Assembly: GCA_017402445.1 (NCBI GenBank)
Contig: JAFPME010000002.1
Location: forward strand, 79,445-143,444
Source of the DNA: Prevotella sp.
GTDB lineage: Bacteria; Bacteroidota; Bacteroidia; Bacteroidales; Bacteroidaceae
DNA: 64,000 nucleotides
Direction of reading: 5' to 3'
Below, in pieces: positions 36,280 through 45,727 of this stretch; positions within the stretch are counted from its first letter, which is position 1; the number at the start of each line of letters is the position of its first letter. A model generated the notes under the pieces. It was not told the DNA's origin, did not search any database, and saw only the letters and a program-made list of their open reading frames with translations. A program made the position numbers and the translations under genes.

Positions 36280-37158
36280 TTATCGTTTTTTGAAATCGAG
36301 CACCATGCGCCCCACAAACAGCGCATGCTTGCCGTTCTGGTCGACGGGGATTTCCTTGCCGTCGAGGTTCTTCACGTACCGCAACTCATCGAAGTAAGTA
36401 TGCGAATGGCCGCCAAGCACGAGATCGATGCCGCGTGTCCGGGCGATGAGCTGCTGGTCGTCAACGCCGTTGAGCGACGACCAACCTAAGTGGGAGATAC
36501 AGATGACGACGTCGCATTTCTTTTTCTTCAGCAAGGCAACCGTGCGGGTGGCAGCGGCCACGGGGTCTTCAAACTTCACACCTTCGCAGTACGTGTCGGA
36601 AACCAGTCCGGAAAGCTTCGGCGACAGTCCGAAGACACCAATTTTCAGCCCGTTTCGCTTCAGGATGACATAGTCCTTCGTGGTCCCCTCGGCCACGGTT
36701 CCCGTGAAGTCGTAGTTGGCACAGACAATCGGGAAATTCAAATTGCGGAAAAGGCGCGCCATATTCTCCAACCCGAAGTCGAACTCATGGTTCCCGATGG
36801 TGCCGGCATCATAGTGCATGCGATTCATGAGCTCCACTTCCACGTCGCCTTTATACATCGTGAAATAGGGCGAGCCCTGGCAAAAGTCACCACTGTCAAA
36901 GAGCAACAGGTCGGGATTCTTCTTCCGTTCTTCTTTCAGCATGGCGATGCGCCTGAGGAATCCGCCTCGTCCGGCCAACATTGTATCTGCCAGATTCACA
37001 CTCAGCGGGTAGATGGTACTGTGCGTATCGTTCGTATGGAGCACCACGAGCTGCTTCTCCTGCGCGGAAGCAGACTGCGGCATCATGGCAAACACCCCGA
37101 CAAGCAGTCCCGAGAAGATTGCCGTCGCCACCTTATTATATATAGTAACCTTTTTCAT
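36280..37158 (-). CDS. 5'-nucleotidase-type metallophosphoesterase (catalytic half)
   Basis: The N-terminal catalytic domain of the UshA/CpdB family, exported by a signal peptide that ends in PQSASA. Metal ligands are visible in HTNDTHS (about 41-47), DSGDFCQGSP, GTIGNHEFDFG and GGHSHTYF. The 292 residues stop where the family normally continues into the substrate-binding domain, which is the preceding gene 42 bp upstream. It hydrolyses nucleotide or related phosphates in the periplasm. The two halves are probably co-transcribed and may form a two-chain enzyme. Confidence 0.9.
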   Translation of the reverse strand: MKKVTIYNKVATAIFSGLLVGVFAMMPQSASAQEKQLVVLHTNDTHSTIYPLSVNLADTMLAGRGGFLRRIAMLKEERKKNPDLLLFDSGDFCQGSPYFTMYKGDVEVELMNRMHYDAGTIGNHEFDFGLENMARLFRNLNFPIVCANYDFTGTVAEGTTKDYVILKRNGLKIGVFGLSPKLSGLVSDTYCEGVKFEDPVAAATRTVALLKKKKCDVVICISHLGWSSLNGVDDQQLIARTRGIDLVLGGHSHTYFDELRYVKNLDGKEIPVDQNGKHALFVGRMVLDFKKR

Positions 37159-37200
37159 TCTTCTGTAGTTTTAGTTTGACACGGAATCAGACAGAGCATC

Positions 37201-37971
37201 TTAATCCTCAACGACGCAGCGGCCTTCAATCCGACTGTCCACGACGATGCCCTTGGCAGCCTGCTCGCGGAAGTAGTCCATGATGATGAAGCGCAGGTTG
37301 TTGCTCACCTCCTGCGGCGAATTCACGTCTGTCTTCGCCTTAAACGCTTCCAGTCGGTCGTTGCCCTGAATCAGATAGTCAATGGATGCCACCCGATAGC
37401 TTGCCTGCGGATTGACTTCTTCGCCGTTAATGCGGACTGACTTCAACTTACCGTCCGACGTTATCACCATCTGAACGCCATGGCTCACAGCCTCGCCGCC
37501 GGTCATCGCCATCTGGCGAAACAGTTCCAGCACCTTTTCGCCGCTGAGCGTCACAAAGGCAATCTTGTTCTCAAACGGTGCCACATCAAGCACATCGCCG
37601 TAAGTCACTTCACCCTGGGCGAACGCAGCACGAATGCCTCCCATGTTGTAAACACTGAAATCAGGCTTCTCTTGGTAGAGCTTACCTGCCCACATCAGTA
37701 TGTCGGCAAGCAGGTTCGACAGCTCACTCTCCGGCTTCTTGGCCGCCATGTAGCGGGCTATCTGCCCCACAACGGGCGACATGATGCTGTCAACGTCGTG
37801 CTTGTAAGGAACCATGAACGCCGAAGCTCCTGCATCGGGCTGCGCGTCGTAGCGTTTGTCTATCAGGATGCGCGTCCTGCTGATGCCGCTCATCTCGTAG
37901 TGCGACTTGCACGACGTGCCCATCAGTGCGAGGATCATCAGTCCTCCGATTGTCATTTTTATCTTTTGCAT
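37201..37971 (-). CDS. 5'-nucleotidase C-terminal domain lipoprotein (substrate-binding half)
   Basis: Encodes the 5'-nucleotidase C domain as a separate 256-residue lipoprotein (lipobox LMGTSCKS). The domain is recognised by NLLADILMWAGK, PDFSVYNMGGIRAAFAQGEVTYGDVLDVAPFENKI and SYRVASIDYLIQGNDR. In one-chain enzymes these residues bind the nucleotide base. The start at 37971 lies two bases after the -7 box spacing expected for a transcription start, so the mRNA may be leaderless. An upstream frame extension has no support. Confidence 0.88.
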   Translation of the reverse strand: MQKIKMTIGGLMILALMGTSCKSHYEMSGISRTRILIDKRYDAQPDAGASAFMVPYKHDVDSIMSPVVGQIARYMAAKKPESELSNLLADILMWAGKLYQEKPDFSVYNMGGIRAAFAQGEVTYGDVLDVAPFENKIAFVTLSGEKVLELFRQMAMTGGEAVSHGVQMVITSDGKLKSVRINGEEVNPQASYRVASIDYLIQGNDRLEAFKAKTDVNSPQEVSNNLRFIIMDYFREQAAKGIVVDSRIEGRCVVED

Positions 37972-37975
37972 GCGA

Positions 37976-38007
37976 CAAAGATACGAATAATAATTGGAAT
38001 CAACAAA
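37976..38007 (-). promoter_or_regulatory. Promoter of the split 5'-nucleotidase operon
   Basis: On the minus strand TTTG, a 20-base spacer and TATCTTTG (37976-37983). The start codon is only five bases downstream of the -7 box. Confidence 0.65.
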
Positions 38008-38135
38008 CAAAAGCAGAAGAATCGTAGTGTTTAATCTTGAAGACGACTGTAAAAACGGAAACAAAACACGGACGAAAACGGTGCGTTTTCGGAAAATATT
38101 CGTACCTTCGTCGCCGAAAACAAAAATTGAGTAAC

Positions 38136-38468
38136 ATGGCTTCTAATCAGGATTTTGTACAGTACGTTTCCGACCAATGCAGCGGAGCGGGTGAGATTGT
38201 GGCTAAGAAGATGTTTGGTGACTACGGAATCTATTGCGACGGCAAGATTTTCGGGCTCATCTGCGACGACCGTTTCTTTCTGAAACCAACAGAAGCAGGG
38301 CGGGCACTGCTCAGAAAGGAAGAACTGCGTCCGCCCTACGACGGTGCAAAGGATTACTTCTACATTGCCGACACAGACGACCGTGACTATCTGTCGGCTC
38401 TGGTCCGAGCTACCTGCAAGGCACTCCCTGAACCCAAGAAACGGAGACAGAGACCCGTCAAGACATAA
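38136..38468 (+). CDS. TfoX N-terminal-like domain protein
   Basis: A 110-residue protein of the TfoX/Sxy N-domain family. The start is set at MASNQDF, because upstream residues do not match the family. The signature is VAKKMFGDYGIYCDGKIFGLICDDRFFLKP, followed by YDGAKDYFYIADTDDRD. In gamma-proteobacteria TfoX induces competence, but single-domain copies in other phyla have no assigned role. It ends in a basic tail. It precedes rplS. Confidence 0.88.
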   Translation: MASNQDFVQYVSDQCSGAGEIVAKKMFGDYGIYCDGKIFGLICDDRFFLKPTEAGRALLRKEELRPPYDGAKDYFYIADTDDRDYLSALVRATCKALPEPKKRRQRPVKT

Positions 38469-38551
38469 AGGAAAGCGTCAAAACAGCACTGAATTTGTGC
38501 AAAAACGAAAAATAAACGATGCCGAATGCGCTGTATATCAAAAAAATGTCG

Positions 38552-38559
38552 TACCTTTG
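38552..38559 (+). promoter_or_regulatory. -7 box of rplS
   Basis: TACCTTTG lies 97 bp before the rplS start. No TTTG is found at the expected -33 spacing. The leader may carry ribosomal-protein control. Confidence 0.5.
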
Positions 38560-38655
38560 CACCGCTTTTTCGACGTAACCGATGGAAGGAAGAAGAGTAG
38601 CCTGTCTATGTTGCGCGGAAACTTATTACAAATTTACAAAAATCATTCTTAGAAA

Positions 38656-39018
38656 ATGGATTTGATCAAAGTTGCTGAAGAAGCATTTGCAACCGGAAAA
38701 AAGTTCCCCGAGTTCAAGTCGGGCGACACAATCACCGTTGCTTACAAAATCATTGAGGGTAACAAGGAGCGTATCCAGCTCTACCGTGGTGTCGTTATCA
38801 AGATTTGCGGCCATGGCGAGAAGAAGCGCTTCACCGTTCGCAAGATGTCTGGCACCGTAGGTGTGGAGCGTATCTTCCCCATCGAGAGCCCGAACATCGA
38901 CAGCATCGAGGTGAACAAGGTTGGTAAAGTCCGCCGCGCCAAGCTGTACTATCTGCGCAAGCTCACCGGTAAGAAAGCTCGTATCGCCGAGAAGCGCACA
39001 GCAATCAAGAAGGACTAA
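38656..39018 (+). CDS. rplS: 50S ribosomal protein L19
   Basis: The 120 residues are full length for L19. Recognisable are [53 protein letters not shown] and the basic end [18 protein letters not shown]. It sits at the 30S-50S interface. The gene is followed by an intrinsic terminator. Confidence 0.99.
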   Translation: MDLIKVAEEAFATGKKFPEFKSGDTITVAYKIIEGNKERIQLYRGVVIKICGHGEKKRFTVRKMSGTVGVERIFPIESPNIDSIEVNKVGKVRRAKLYYLRKLTGKKARIAEKRTAIKKD

Positions 39019-39045
39019 GAATTACCCTCTTGCAAAAGGACAAAG

Positions 39046-39083
39046 AAGAGACATTGCCTGCTGGGCGAAGGTCTCTTTTTTTG
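39046..39083 (+). terminator. Terminator of rplS
   Basis: AAGAGAC (39046-39052) pairs with GTCTCTT (39071-39077), followed by T residues. Confidence 0.85.
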
Positions 39084-39160
39084 TGCCCTTAGGGAACGGA
39101 TCATGTTTTGAAACAAATTGACAAAAAGCTCAAAATAAGCCTCTGTGAAGGCCATCGTTC

Positions 39161-39454
39161 TGAAATAAAAATCCGACGGACGCGTACGCGCGAATTATGA
39201 GGAAGTCCTAACTTGCTGAAACGAAAGTACTTGTATTTTCTTTACATTTTTCAGCCTTTTAAAATGGCCCATTTTACACTTCAAAACGGCCCTTTCTGCT
39301 CGACAAAATGAATCATTCTGAACGCCGAAATGGGCCGTTTTGCGAAGTAAAATGGGCCGTTTTGAAAAACGACTCGGATTTTTCTCCTGTTTTGTCTGGA
39401 CTTTTTACCGTTTCAAGCGCATTCGCTCTTCTAAAATGGACAAAAATCCTTGCA
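39161..39454 (+). repeat. Dispersed noncoding repeat, copy A
   Basis: About 294 bases are present again, inverted and roughly 90% identical by eye, at 50390-50685. The centre has complementary arms built of AAAATGGCCCATTTTA and GGGCCGTTTTG, giving a long imperfect hairpin with a short AATGAATCATT palindrome at its tip. No frame is conserved as a plausible protein. It fills the gap 39019-39790 together with a TATCTTTG -7 box for rhaD at 39752-39759; the rest holds nothing recognisable. Confidence 0.85.
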
Positions 39455-39790
39455 CAATTTTTCAGTCATTTTAATTGACAGTTCATCACCCTTGGGCCAC
39501 TATTCGTCAACTCAGAAGCCGTTGACTGACGAACATTTCAGGTGACGTTAAAAAGGTTGCAGGCTCGGTCCGACCGACGTTCCGGAGCTCGCTCCCGGTT
39601 GTTGCGATGAAGCCCGGAACAAGATTCACGACGAAGCATTGCGCACCTGTCAAACAAGGAAACTGTAGCCAAATCTGCCTTATTTCCATTCTGAAAGTCA
39701 CGAATTACCATATTTTAATGCTTGAAAACTTTTTCGTTCCGTTTTTTTTTGTATCTTTGCCTGCTGATAATGAACTAAAACAACATCAGA

Positions 39791-40600
39791 ATGAAAAGTA
39801 TACTGGAAGGAAGACCTGCCCTGCGGGCTGAAATTGAGAAAATAGCTGAAGTTGCCGGTTACCTGTGGCAAAACGGATGGGCCGAGCGCAACGGCGGAAA
39901 CATTACGGTGAACATCACAAAGTTTGTGGACGACGAAATCCGCAAGCTACCTGCCATCAGCGAGGTGAAGCAAATAGGTGTGGTCTTGCCGCAACTGAAA
40001 GGCTGCTACTTCTATTGCAAGGGAACAGGCAAGCGCATGCGCGATCTGGCCCGGTGGCCGATGGACAACGGGTCGGTGATCCGTATTCTCGACGACTGTG
40101 CCAGCTACGTCATCATTGCCGACAATCCAGTGCAGCCAACGAGCGAGCTGCCCAGCCACCTGACCGTGCACAACCACCTCATCGAGAAGGGAAGCACCTA
40201 CAATGCCACCGTGCATACACACCCCATCGAGCTGGTTGCCATGAGCCACAACCGCGAAATGCTGGGCAAGGACGTGCTGACAAACATCCTCTGGTCGATG
40301 ATTCCCGAGACGAAGGCTTTCTGCCCGTTAGGACTCGGCATCATTCCTTACAAACTGCCGGGCAGCGTTGAACTGGCCGATGCCACGCTGAAAGAGCTCG
40401 ACGACTACGACGTGGTGATGTGGGAAAAGCATGGCGTGTTCGCACAGGGACTCGACGTGATGGACGCCTTCGACCAGATTGACGTGCTCTCGAAAGCTGC
40501 AAAGATCTATATCAACGCCCGAGCCATGGGATTCGTACCCGAAGGCATGAGCCAGGAACAGATGCAGGAGATGACGCGCGCGTTCAACCTGCCTAAATAA
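39791..40600 (+). CDS. rhaD: Rhamnulose-1-phosphate aldolase
   Basis: Splits L-rhamnulose 1-phosphate into dihydroxyacetone phosphate and L-lactaldehyde. The 269 residues match class II aldolases of the RhaD/FucA family: ERNGGNITVN at the phosphate site, the zinc-binding H-x-H in TVHTHPIEL, and MWEKHGVFAQG near the third zinc ligand. Length is near the 274 residues of E. coli RhaD. It is transcribed away from the other rhamnose genes, with a 660-bp gap and a small secreted-protein gene between them. Confidence 0.93.
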   Translation: MKSILEGRPALRAEIEKIAEVAGYLWQNGWAERNGGNITVNITKFVDDEIRKLPAISEVKQIGVVLPQLKGCYFYCKGTGKRMRDLARWPMDNGSVIRILDDCASYVIIADNPVQPTSELPSHLTVHNHLIEKGSTYNATVHTHPIELVAMSHNREMLGKDVLTNILWSMIPETKAFCPLGLGIIPYKLPGSVELADATLKELDDYDVVMWEKHGVFAQGLDVMDAFDQIDVLSKAAKIYINARAMGFVPEGMSQEQMQEMTRAFNLPK

Positions 40601-40659
40601 ATGACAGCAAACAGATTCTCTCAGAAGAGAACAATTACTAACATTAATAAAAAAAACGT

Positions 40660-41082
40660 ATGAAAAAGAGTGTTTTAAGATTGCTTGCAATTGCCGTGAT
40701 GTTCGTCATCAGCCTTGGTGTCAACGCTCAGGCCGTTGTTCAGGATGTGGATCCGGCCCTCGCCATTGAAAAGGCTAAGGCTCAGGAAAAGGCTGCCAAA
40801 GAGCAGCAGAAGGCACTGAAGGCTCAGGCCAAGGCCGAAAAGGAAGCCAAGAAGGCTGCAAAGGAAGCAAAGAAGCGCGAAAAGGCCATCGAGAAAGCCA
40901 AGGAAGCCAAAGAGGATGCTGAAGAAGCAGAAGAAGAAGCTCAAGAAGCAGCTCGCAAGGCAGCAGACGCTGTTGGTGGCGACCCCATGAAGGCTGCTAA
41001 GGCTCAGGAGAAGGCAGCCAAGGCTCAGCAGAAAGCCCTGAAGGCTCGCAAAAAAGCTGAGAAACTGGCTAAGAAACTTTAA
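40660..41082 (+). CDS. Secreted Ala/Lys/Glu-rich helical protein
   Basis: The 140 residues begin with a signal peptide (MKKSVLRLLAIAVMFVISLG, cleavage after VNA). The rest is nearly continuous helix with repeats of the form AKAQEKAAKEQQKALKA, found near both ends of the mature part. Such sequences form extended coiled coils in the periplasm. No family function can be named. It follows rhaD by 59 bp and ends at a terminator, so it may be co-transcribed with rhaD. Composition makes homology claims unreliable. Confidence 0.75.
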   Translation: MKKSVLRLLAIAVMFVISLGVNAQAVVQDVDPALAIEKAKAQEKAAKEQQKALKAQAKAEKEAKKAAKEAKKREKAIEKAKEAKEDAEEAEEEAQEAARKAADAVGGDPMKAAKAQEKAAKAQQKALKARKKAEKLAKKL

Positions 41083-41107
41083 TATCTGAACGATAGTCAA
41101 AACAAAA

Positions 41108-41142
41108 GAACGGGCGGAATATCTCCGTCCGTTCTTTCGTTT
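41108..41142 (+). terminator. Terminator after the helical secreted protein
   Basis: GAACGG-GC-GGA pairs with TCC-GT-CCGTTC, followed by TTTCGTTT. Confidence 0.8.
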
Positions 41143-41165
41143 CCATCAGTTCTGTTTTCCTTTTT

Positions 41166-41257
41166 ATTACGAGAGTTCGAGGATCCGAACTCTCGTAATC
41201 GCGTATGCTCAATATTCCGTAATAACGATATAACGTTATAACGTAATAACGATATTA
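41166..41257. repeat. Perfect palindrome and short direct repeats
   Basis: ATTACGAGAGTTCG (41166-41179) and CGAACTCTCGTAAT (41186-41199) form a perfect 14-bp inverted repeat around AGGATC. Next to it CGTAATAACGATAT occurs twice (41218-41231 and 41242-41255), flanking the palindrome AACGTTATAACGT. It lies between convergent genes. Confidence 0.7.
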
Positions 41258-41286
41258 CGCAATCTCTGATTCAAAAAGCCTCCGCA

Positions 41287-42321
41287 TCAGATAAACTGAG
41301 GCAGGAATGAACTGATAATCAGTACGATGATGCCCACGATGAGCACAGCAATCGTCTTCTGCGAACAGCCTTTCCACTCCTTGAGAATGATTCCCCACAC
41401 GTTCGAGAACACCACATTCAGCGCCATCAGGATGCAGAACGACAGCGTCATCAACGTGGGTGATGAAGTGAGGAAGCCTTTACCTAACGACAGGCCGAAG
41501 AACTGACTGTACCACAGCGCACCTGCGAGGGCACAGAACAGCAGGTTGTTCCCCCAGACAGCAGTCTTCTTGTAGTCGCCCCACGTCTGGTTCTTCTGGT
41601 TCTGATAGAAGCAGTAGATGGCATTGGTGACGAATCCGCCGAGCGTTACGAGGAAAGTGGCGGGCAATGTGCGGAACATCGGGTCGGTCAGTTCACCGAA
41701 GTTGATGCTCTTGCCGAATTCCAGACCAACGTTGAAGCAGCCGCTCATGAAACCGGCAAGCAACGCAATGGCCAGACCTTTCGGGAAATTGAAGTCCTTG
41801 ACGGCTGCTTTCTTCTCTTCTTCAGAAAGCGAATTGGCCTTCATGCTGCCGGCCACACCGATAATAGCGATGCCGAGAAGCGTCACAACGACGCCGAGAA
41901 TGACGGCAAACGTCAGCGACTCCAGCGGCTTTTGCTCCGGAAAGAAGATGTTAAGCAGCACCGGACCCATGATGGTACCCAGTCCGGCACAGGTGCCGAG
42001 GGCGATTGACTGGCCCAGGGCCACGCCAAGATAGCGCATGGAAAGCCCGAAGGTCAGGCCTCCCACACCCCAGAGCACTCCGAAGAAGATGGTCATCCAG
42101 ATGTTGAACGACTGGTCTGCCGTGAAAAGTTCGCCCAACGAATGGCCTGCGGGCACTGCCAACAAGGCTCCGAGGAACGGCAGTATGAGCCATGCGAACA
42201 CGCCCTGCACAATCCAATACGACTCCCACGACCAGTCTTTGATCTTGTTGATGGGTACATAGCAGCTCGACTGGCAGAAAGCACCGATGGCAATAATTAA
42301 AAGTCCAATAATGATTTCCAT
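41287..42321 (-). CDS. rhaT: L-rhamnose/proton symporter
   Basis: Imports L-rhamnose. Starting at MEIIIGLLIIAIGAF the protein has 344 residues, the same as E. coli RhaT. About ten membrane helices are present, with family segments SSCYVPINKIKDWSWESYW, GVGGLTFGLSMRYLGVALGQSIALG and GFVTNAIYCFYQNQK. The frame extends upstream to 42375, but those residues fall in the hairpin-rich leader and do not match. It is the last gene of rhaB-rhaA-rhaT. Confidence 0.93.
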   Translation of the reverse strand: MEIIIGLLIIAIGAFCQSSCYVPINKIKDWSWESYWIVQGVFAWLILPFLGALLAVPAGHSLGELFTADQSFNIWMTIFFGVLWGVGGLTFGLSMRYLGVALGQSIALGTCAGLGTIMGPVLLNIFFPEQKPLESLTFAVILGVVVTLLGIAIIGVAGSMKANSLSEEEKKAAVKDFNFPKGLAIALLAGFMSGCFNVGLEFGKSINFGELTDPMFRTLPATFLVTLGGFVTNAIYCFYQNQKNQTWGDYKKTAVWGNNLLFCALAGALWYSQFFGLSLGKGFLTSSPTLMTLSFCILMALNVVFSNVWGIILKEWKGCSQKTIAVLIVGIIVLIISSFLPQFI

Positions 42322-42435
42322 AAAAAACCTCCCCGTAAGCCCTTCCAAATGGAAAGGATACCCGAACGGAGGCATGGGGGTATGTTCCTAAAACAGAAAA
42401 GCCTCCCCCAGAACGGGGGAGGTCAGACGGATTGA
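42322..42435 (-). promoter_or_regulatory. Hairpin-rich rhaA-rhaT spacer
   Basis: An intrinsic terminator-like hairpin GCCTCCCCC/GGGGGAGGC with TTTTCTGTTTT follows rhaA on the minus strand (about 42390-42422). A second set of pairs, including CCTTTCCATTTGGAAGG (about 42337-42356) and a GGAGG just before the rhaT start, could set differential expression of rhaT. Confidence 0.55.
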
Positions 42436-43689
42436 TTAAACGCGCTTTGAAGTGACGTCCTTCTCGTACTGCTGGATGCAGGGGATGAAATCTTCGCCCA
42501 CGGGCACGTTGTTCTTCAGGTTGAAGTAGTCGAACACAGCGCCGAACGGCAGTGTCTTGGCTTCCTCAAGCAGAGCGAGGCGCTCGAAGTACTGCCCGTT
42601 GTCCTCGTATTCACGCAGCTTCTTCAGCGGTTCGAGCAGTGCGGAGAGCACGCATTTCTGCGTAGCACGCGTTCCGACGATGTATGCACCTATGCGGTTG
42701 ATGGCAGCATCGAAGTAGTCAAGGCCGATGTGAGCGCGATTGAGAGCGTCAGCACGGATAAGTTCCTTGAAAAGATCGAGCGTCTGGTCGTTCATGATGG
42801 TCACATGGTCGCTGTCCCAGCGAACAGGACGGCTCACGTGGAGCATCAGTTCGGGCACGAAGAGCAGCAGCGAAGCCACCATATCGCTCACATTCTCGGT
42901 CTGTTCGTAGTGACCGGTGTCGAGTGTGTACATCAGTTTACGCGTAGCACAGTAGCCAGCCACGAAGTCGTGCGAGCCGACAGTGTAGCTCTCGAGGCCG
43001 ATACCGAAGAGCTTGGCCTCCAGACAAGCCTTCATGTGCGGCAGTTCTTCCTTGAGAATCTCGTCAAGGCTCTCTGCGAAGATTTCACGATAGCGCTTGC
43101 GCTCCACTGTGAGGTCCTTCGAACCGTCGTGAACCCAGATGTTCATGATGCAAGGATCGCCCTGTGCCTCACCCATTGCGTTGGCAATGCGGCGGCAACG
43201 CTTTGTATGTTCAATCCAGAATTCGCGGATTGCGGGATCAGGATTAGACAATGTGAGGTCTCCACTCTTCGGATGTGAGAACGAAGTAGAGTTGAAGTCG
43301 AGCTTCATGTTGTTCTCTTTGGCCCAGTCAATCCAGCTTTGGAAGTGCTTCGGCTCCACTTGGTCGCGGTCAACGAACTGTCCGCCGAAGTCGCCATACG
43401 TCTCATGAAGGTTCAGACGGTGGTTACCGGCGAGCAGAGTCTTCACGAATTCGATGTCCTGACGTGTTTCGTCGATGTTACGTGCGCGTCCCGGATAGTT
43501 ACCTGTGGTCTGGATACCGCCACTGAGAGCCTCGTTACGCTCGTAACCCACCACGTCGTCGGTCTGCCAGCAGTGCAGCGAAATCGGAGTTTTCTCCAAA
43601 GTCTCGATAGCTTTGTCTGTGTCAACGCCCAGCGCAGCGTAGCGCTCTTTTGCAATTTCGTAAGATTTTAAAATCAGTTCTTCTTTCAT
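42436..43689 (-). CDS. rhaA: L-rhamnose isomerase
   Basis: Converts L-rhamnose to L-rhamnulose. The 417 residues are close to the 419 of E. coli RhaA. Typical segments are ALGVDTDKAIETLEKTPISLHCWQTDDV, NLHETYGDFGG, KLDFNSTSFSHPKSGDLTLS and HVSRPVRWDSDHVTIM, which contain the metal-binding His, Asp and Glu residues. The gene lies 154 bp after rhaB and 114 bp before rhaT. Confidence 0.96.
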   Translation of the reverse strand: MKEELILKSYEIAKERYAALGVDTDKAIETLEKTPISLHCWQTDDVVGYERNEALSGGIQTTGNYPGRARNIDETRQDIEFVKTLLAGNHRLNLHETYGDFGGQFVDRDQVEPKHFQSWIDWAKENNMKLDFNSTSFSHPKSGDLTLSNPDPAIREFWIEHTKRCRRIANAMGEAQGDPCIMNIWVHDGSKDLTVERKRYREIFAESLDEILKEELPHMKACLEAKLFGIGLESYTVGSHDFVAGYCATRKLMYTLDTGHYEQTENVSDMVASLLLFVPELMLHVSRPVRWDSDHVTIMNDQTLDLFKELIRADALNRAHIGLDYFDAAINRIGAYIVGTRATQKCVLSALLEPLKKLREYEDNGQYFERLALLEEAKTLPFGAVFDYFNLKNNVPVGEDFIPCIQQYEKDVTSKRV

Positions 43690-43843
43690 TTGTCTTTTGT
43701 TTTTTAGGTTTGTAGATATTGTTTGTTGTTATTGTTTTCAGAAAATATGTTTCCTGCGGAGGAAAGCGATGCCTTCTGCTTTCTCTGACGGGCCGCCTAA
43801 AGAATGGGGACACTGCTTCTCGCCAGGACAGGCAGTGTCGTTC

Positions 43844-45325
43844 TCACCCCTTGCGGGCCACAATCTCCAAATATTTCTTGAATGCAGCGTCCCACTCTGC
43901 TTTGTTCTCAGGCGAGAAGCGCTTCAGTTCGATGCTGTTCGCAATGATACGACGCATGTCCCAAATGTCTTTCACCGCACCGACCGACTTCGCCTGCACC
44001 ATGATATTGCCCAAGGCGGTTCCCTCGGTGGGTCCAGCCAGCACTTCGGCACCTGTGGAATTGGCAGTGAACTGGTTCAGATGGGCATTTCGCGAGCCGC
44101 CACCGATGATGTGAAGCGTCTCGATGGGGAACGAAGCCATCTCTTCCAGGTAGTTGAACACCTGCTTGTAGCGCAGAGCCAGCGAGTCGAAGATGCACCG
44201 AGTGGTCTCAGCATAGTTCGAAGGCACGTGCTGTTCGGTTTGCTTACAGTAGCTGCAAATGGCCTCTTGCATGTTCGACGGATTGGCAAACATCGCATCG
44301 TCGGGATTGATAATGCTCTGGAAGGCAGGAACCTTCACCGCATCGGCGATGAGCGTACCGTAATCTTCGGGCGCATCGGTCCATTCTTTACGACAACGCT
44401 CGAGCAACCACATGCCACAGATGTTTTTCAGGAAACGCGTTGTGCCCTCAATGCCGCCCTCGTTGGTGAAATTGCGCTCGTAGCTCATGTCGTTGATGAT
44501 GGCATCTTTCGTCTCGATGCCCATCAAGCTCCATGTTCCGCTCGACAGATAGGCGAATTTCTCGTCCTTGGCAGGTACGGCAGCTACTGCAGAACCCGTA
44601 TCGTGTCCGGCAACAGCAATCACTGGAACCGGTCCGAGGCCCGTCATGCGTCGCACTTCCTCCGTAAGACAGCCGATGAGCTCGCCTGGCTGCACCATTT
44701 TCCCGAACTTCGAGCGAGTCAGTCCGATGCTGTTCAAAAGCCGTTCGTCAAGCTGTTTGGTGCGAGGATCGAGCAGCTGCGATGTAGAAGCAATCGTATA
44801 TTCGCATACTTCGTTGCCCGTGAGCATCCAGCTGAGCGCATCGGGCACGAAAAGAATCTTCGCAGCGTTTCTGAAAGCAGCATTTCCTTCGCGCTTCATG
44901 GCGTAAAGTTGGAAGATGCTGTTGAAGTTCAGGAACTGAATTCCAGTCACGTCGTACACTTCTTTCTTTGATATGACATGCTTCAGATAGTCGTCCATGG
45001 CATCGAAGGTGATGGGATCGCGGTATGCGCGCGGATTGCGAAGGATGGCTCCATCGTCGCCGATGAAAACGAAATCTACGCCCCATGTGTCGATACCGAT
45101 GCTTGTAATCTCAACGTTTCGCTGCGCCACGCTCTTCAGACCTTTGATGATCTCGAAGTAAAGCGCATAGATATCCCAGTAGAAATGTCCGCCCTGTTCA
45201 ATCAGATTGTTGGGGAAGCGTGTGATTTCCTCCAGTTCAACCTTGCCCTGTGCGAGCGTTCCAAGAATGGTTCTGCCGCTGGTTGCACCCAAGTCAACCG
45301 CGAAGAAATACTTATTCTTTTGCAT
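43844..45325 (-). CDS. rhaB: Rhamnulokinase
   Basis: Phosphorylates L-rhamnulose at the expense of ATP. The chosen start MQKNKYFFAVDLGATSGR (45325) gives 493 residues, near the family length; the frame continues 46 codons upstream without matching residues. FGGY-kinase landmarks are the N-terminal phosphate loop DLGATSGR, IGIDTWGVDF, AVAGHDTGSAVAAVP and the adenosine segment HIIGGGSRNAHLNQFTA. A TATTTTTG -7 box lies at 45356-45363. No RhaS/RhaR or other regulator gene is visible in the cluster. Confidence 0.95.
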   Translation of the reverse strand: MQKNKYFFAVDLGATSGRTILGTLAQGKVELEEITRFPNNLIEQGGHFYWDIYALYFEIIKGLKSVAQRNVEITSIGIDTWGVDFVFIGDDGAILRNPRAYRDPITFDAMDDYLKHVISKKEVYDVTGIQFLNFNSIFQLYAMKREGNAAFRNAAKILFVPDALSWMLTGNEVCEYTIASTSQLLDPRTKQLDERLLNSIGLTRSKFGKMVQPGELIGCLTEEVRRMTGLGPVPVIAVAGHDTGSAVAAVPAKDEKFAYLSSGTWSLMGIETKDAIINDMSYERNFTNEGGIEGTTRFLKNICGMWLLERCRKEWTDAPEDYGTLIADAVKVPAFQSIINPDDAMFANPSNMQEAICSYCKQTEQHVPSNYAETTRCIFDSLALRYKQVFNYLEEMASFPIETLHIIGGGSRNAHLNQFTANSTGAEVLAGPTEGTALGNIMVQAKSVGAVKDIWDMRRIIANSIELKRFSPENKAEWDAAFKKYLEIVARKG

Positions 45326-45727
45326 ATTGTGTAGTTTGATGTTTTTTTGATGCTGCAAAAATACAAAAAATCTCGCAGAATCATCCTGTGTAATTTGATT
45401 TTCCGACCCAAAGATTTGCCATATCTCTGCAATACATTGTTCCTGTTTTACCCTGCTTTCCATTCACTCCACACCAATGAACAACGTGAAACCGACCTTG
45501 AGCGCATCGTCCGGCCCCATGACGGGGCCATAATCGGCAGACAACACAGAAGTTCGACAGCCATCCTTTTTTCGAGAAGAACCCAGCAAGCCTGACATTT
45601 GCCGGAAACGAGCGAAGCGGAAAAGCACAAAAGACCATTCACAAAAACGCGGAAAGACAGGACAAACGGCAAAAAAATCGGAATCAGCAAGGCTTTTTCC
45701 AGTTTTTTGCCGTACCTTTGCACATCG
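45326..45727. other. Divergent intergenic region upstream of rhaB
   Basis: This 402-bp gap carries the rhaB -7 box on one strand and TACCTTTG (45713-45720) for the next gene on the other. The hairpin GGCCCC-ATGAC-GGGGCC is at 45513-45529. No gene is seen. Confidence 0.5.
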
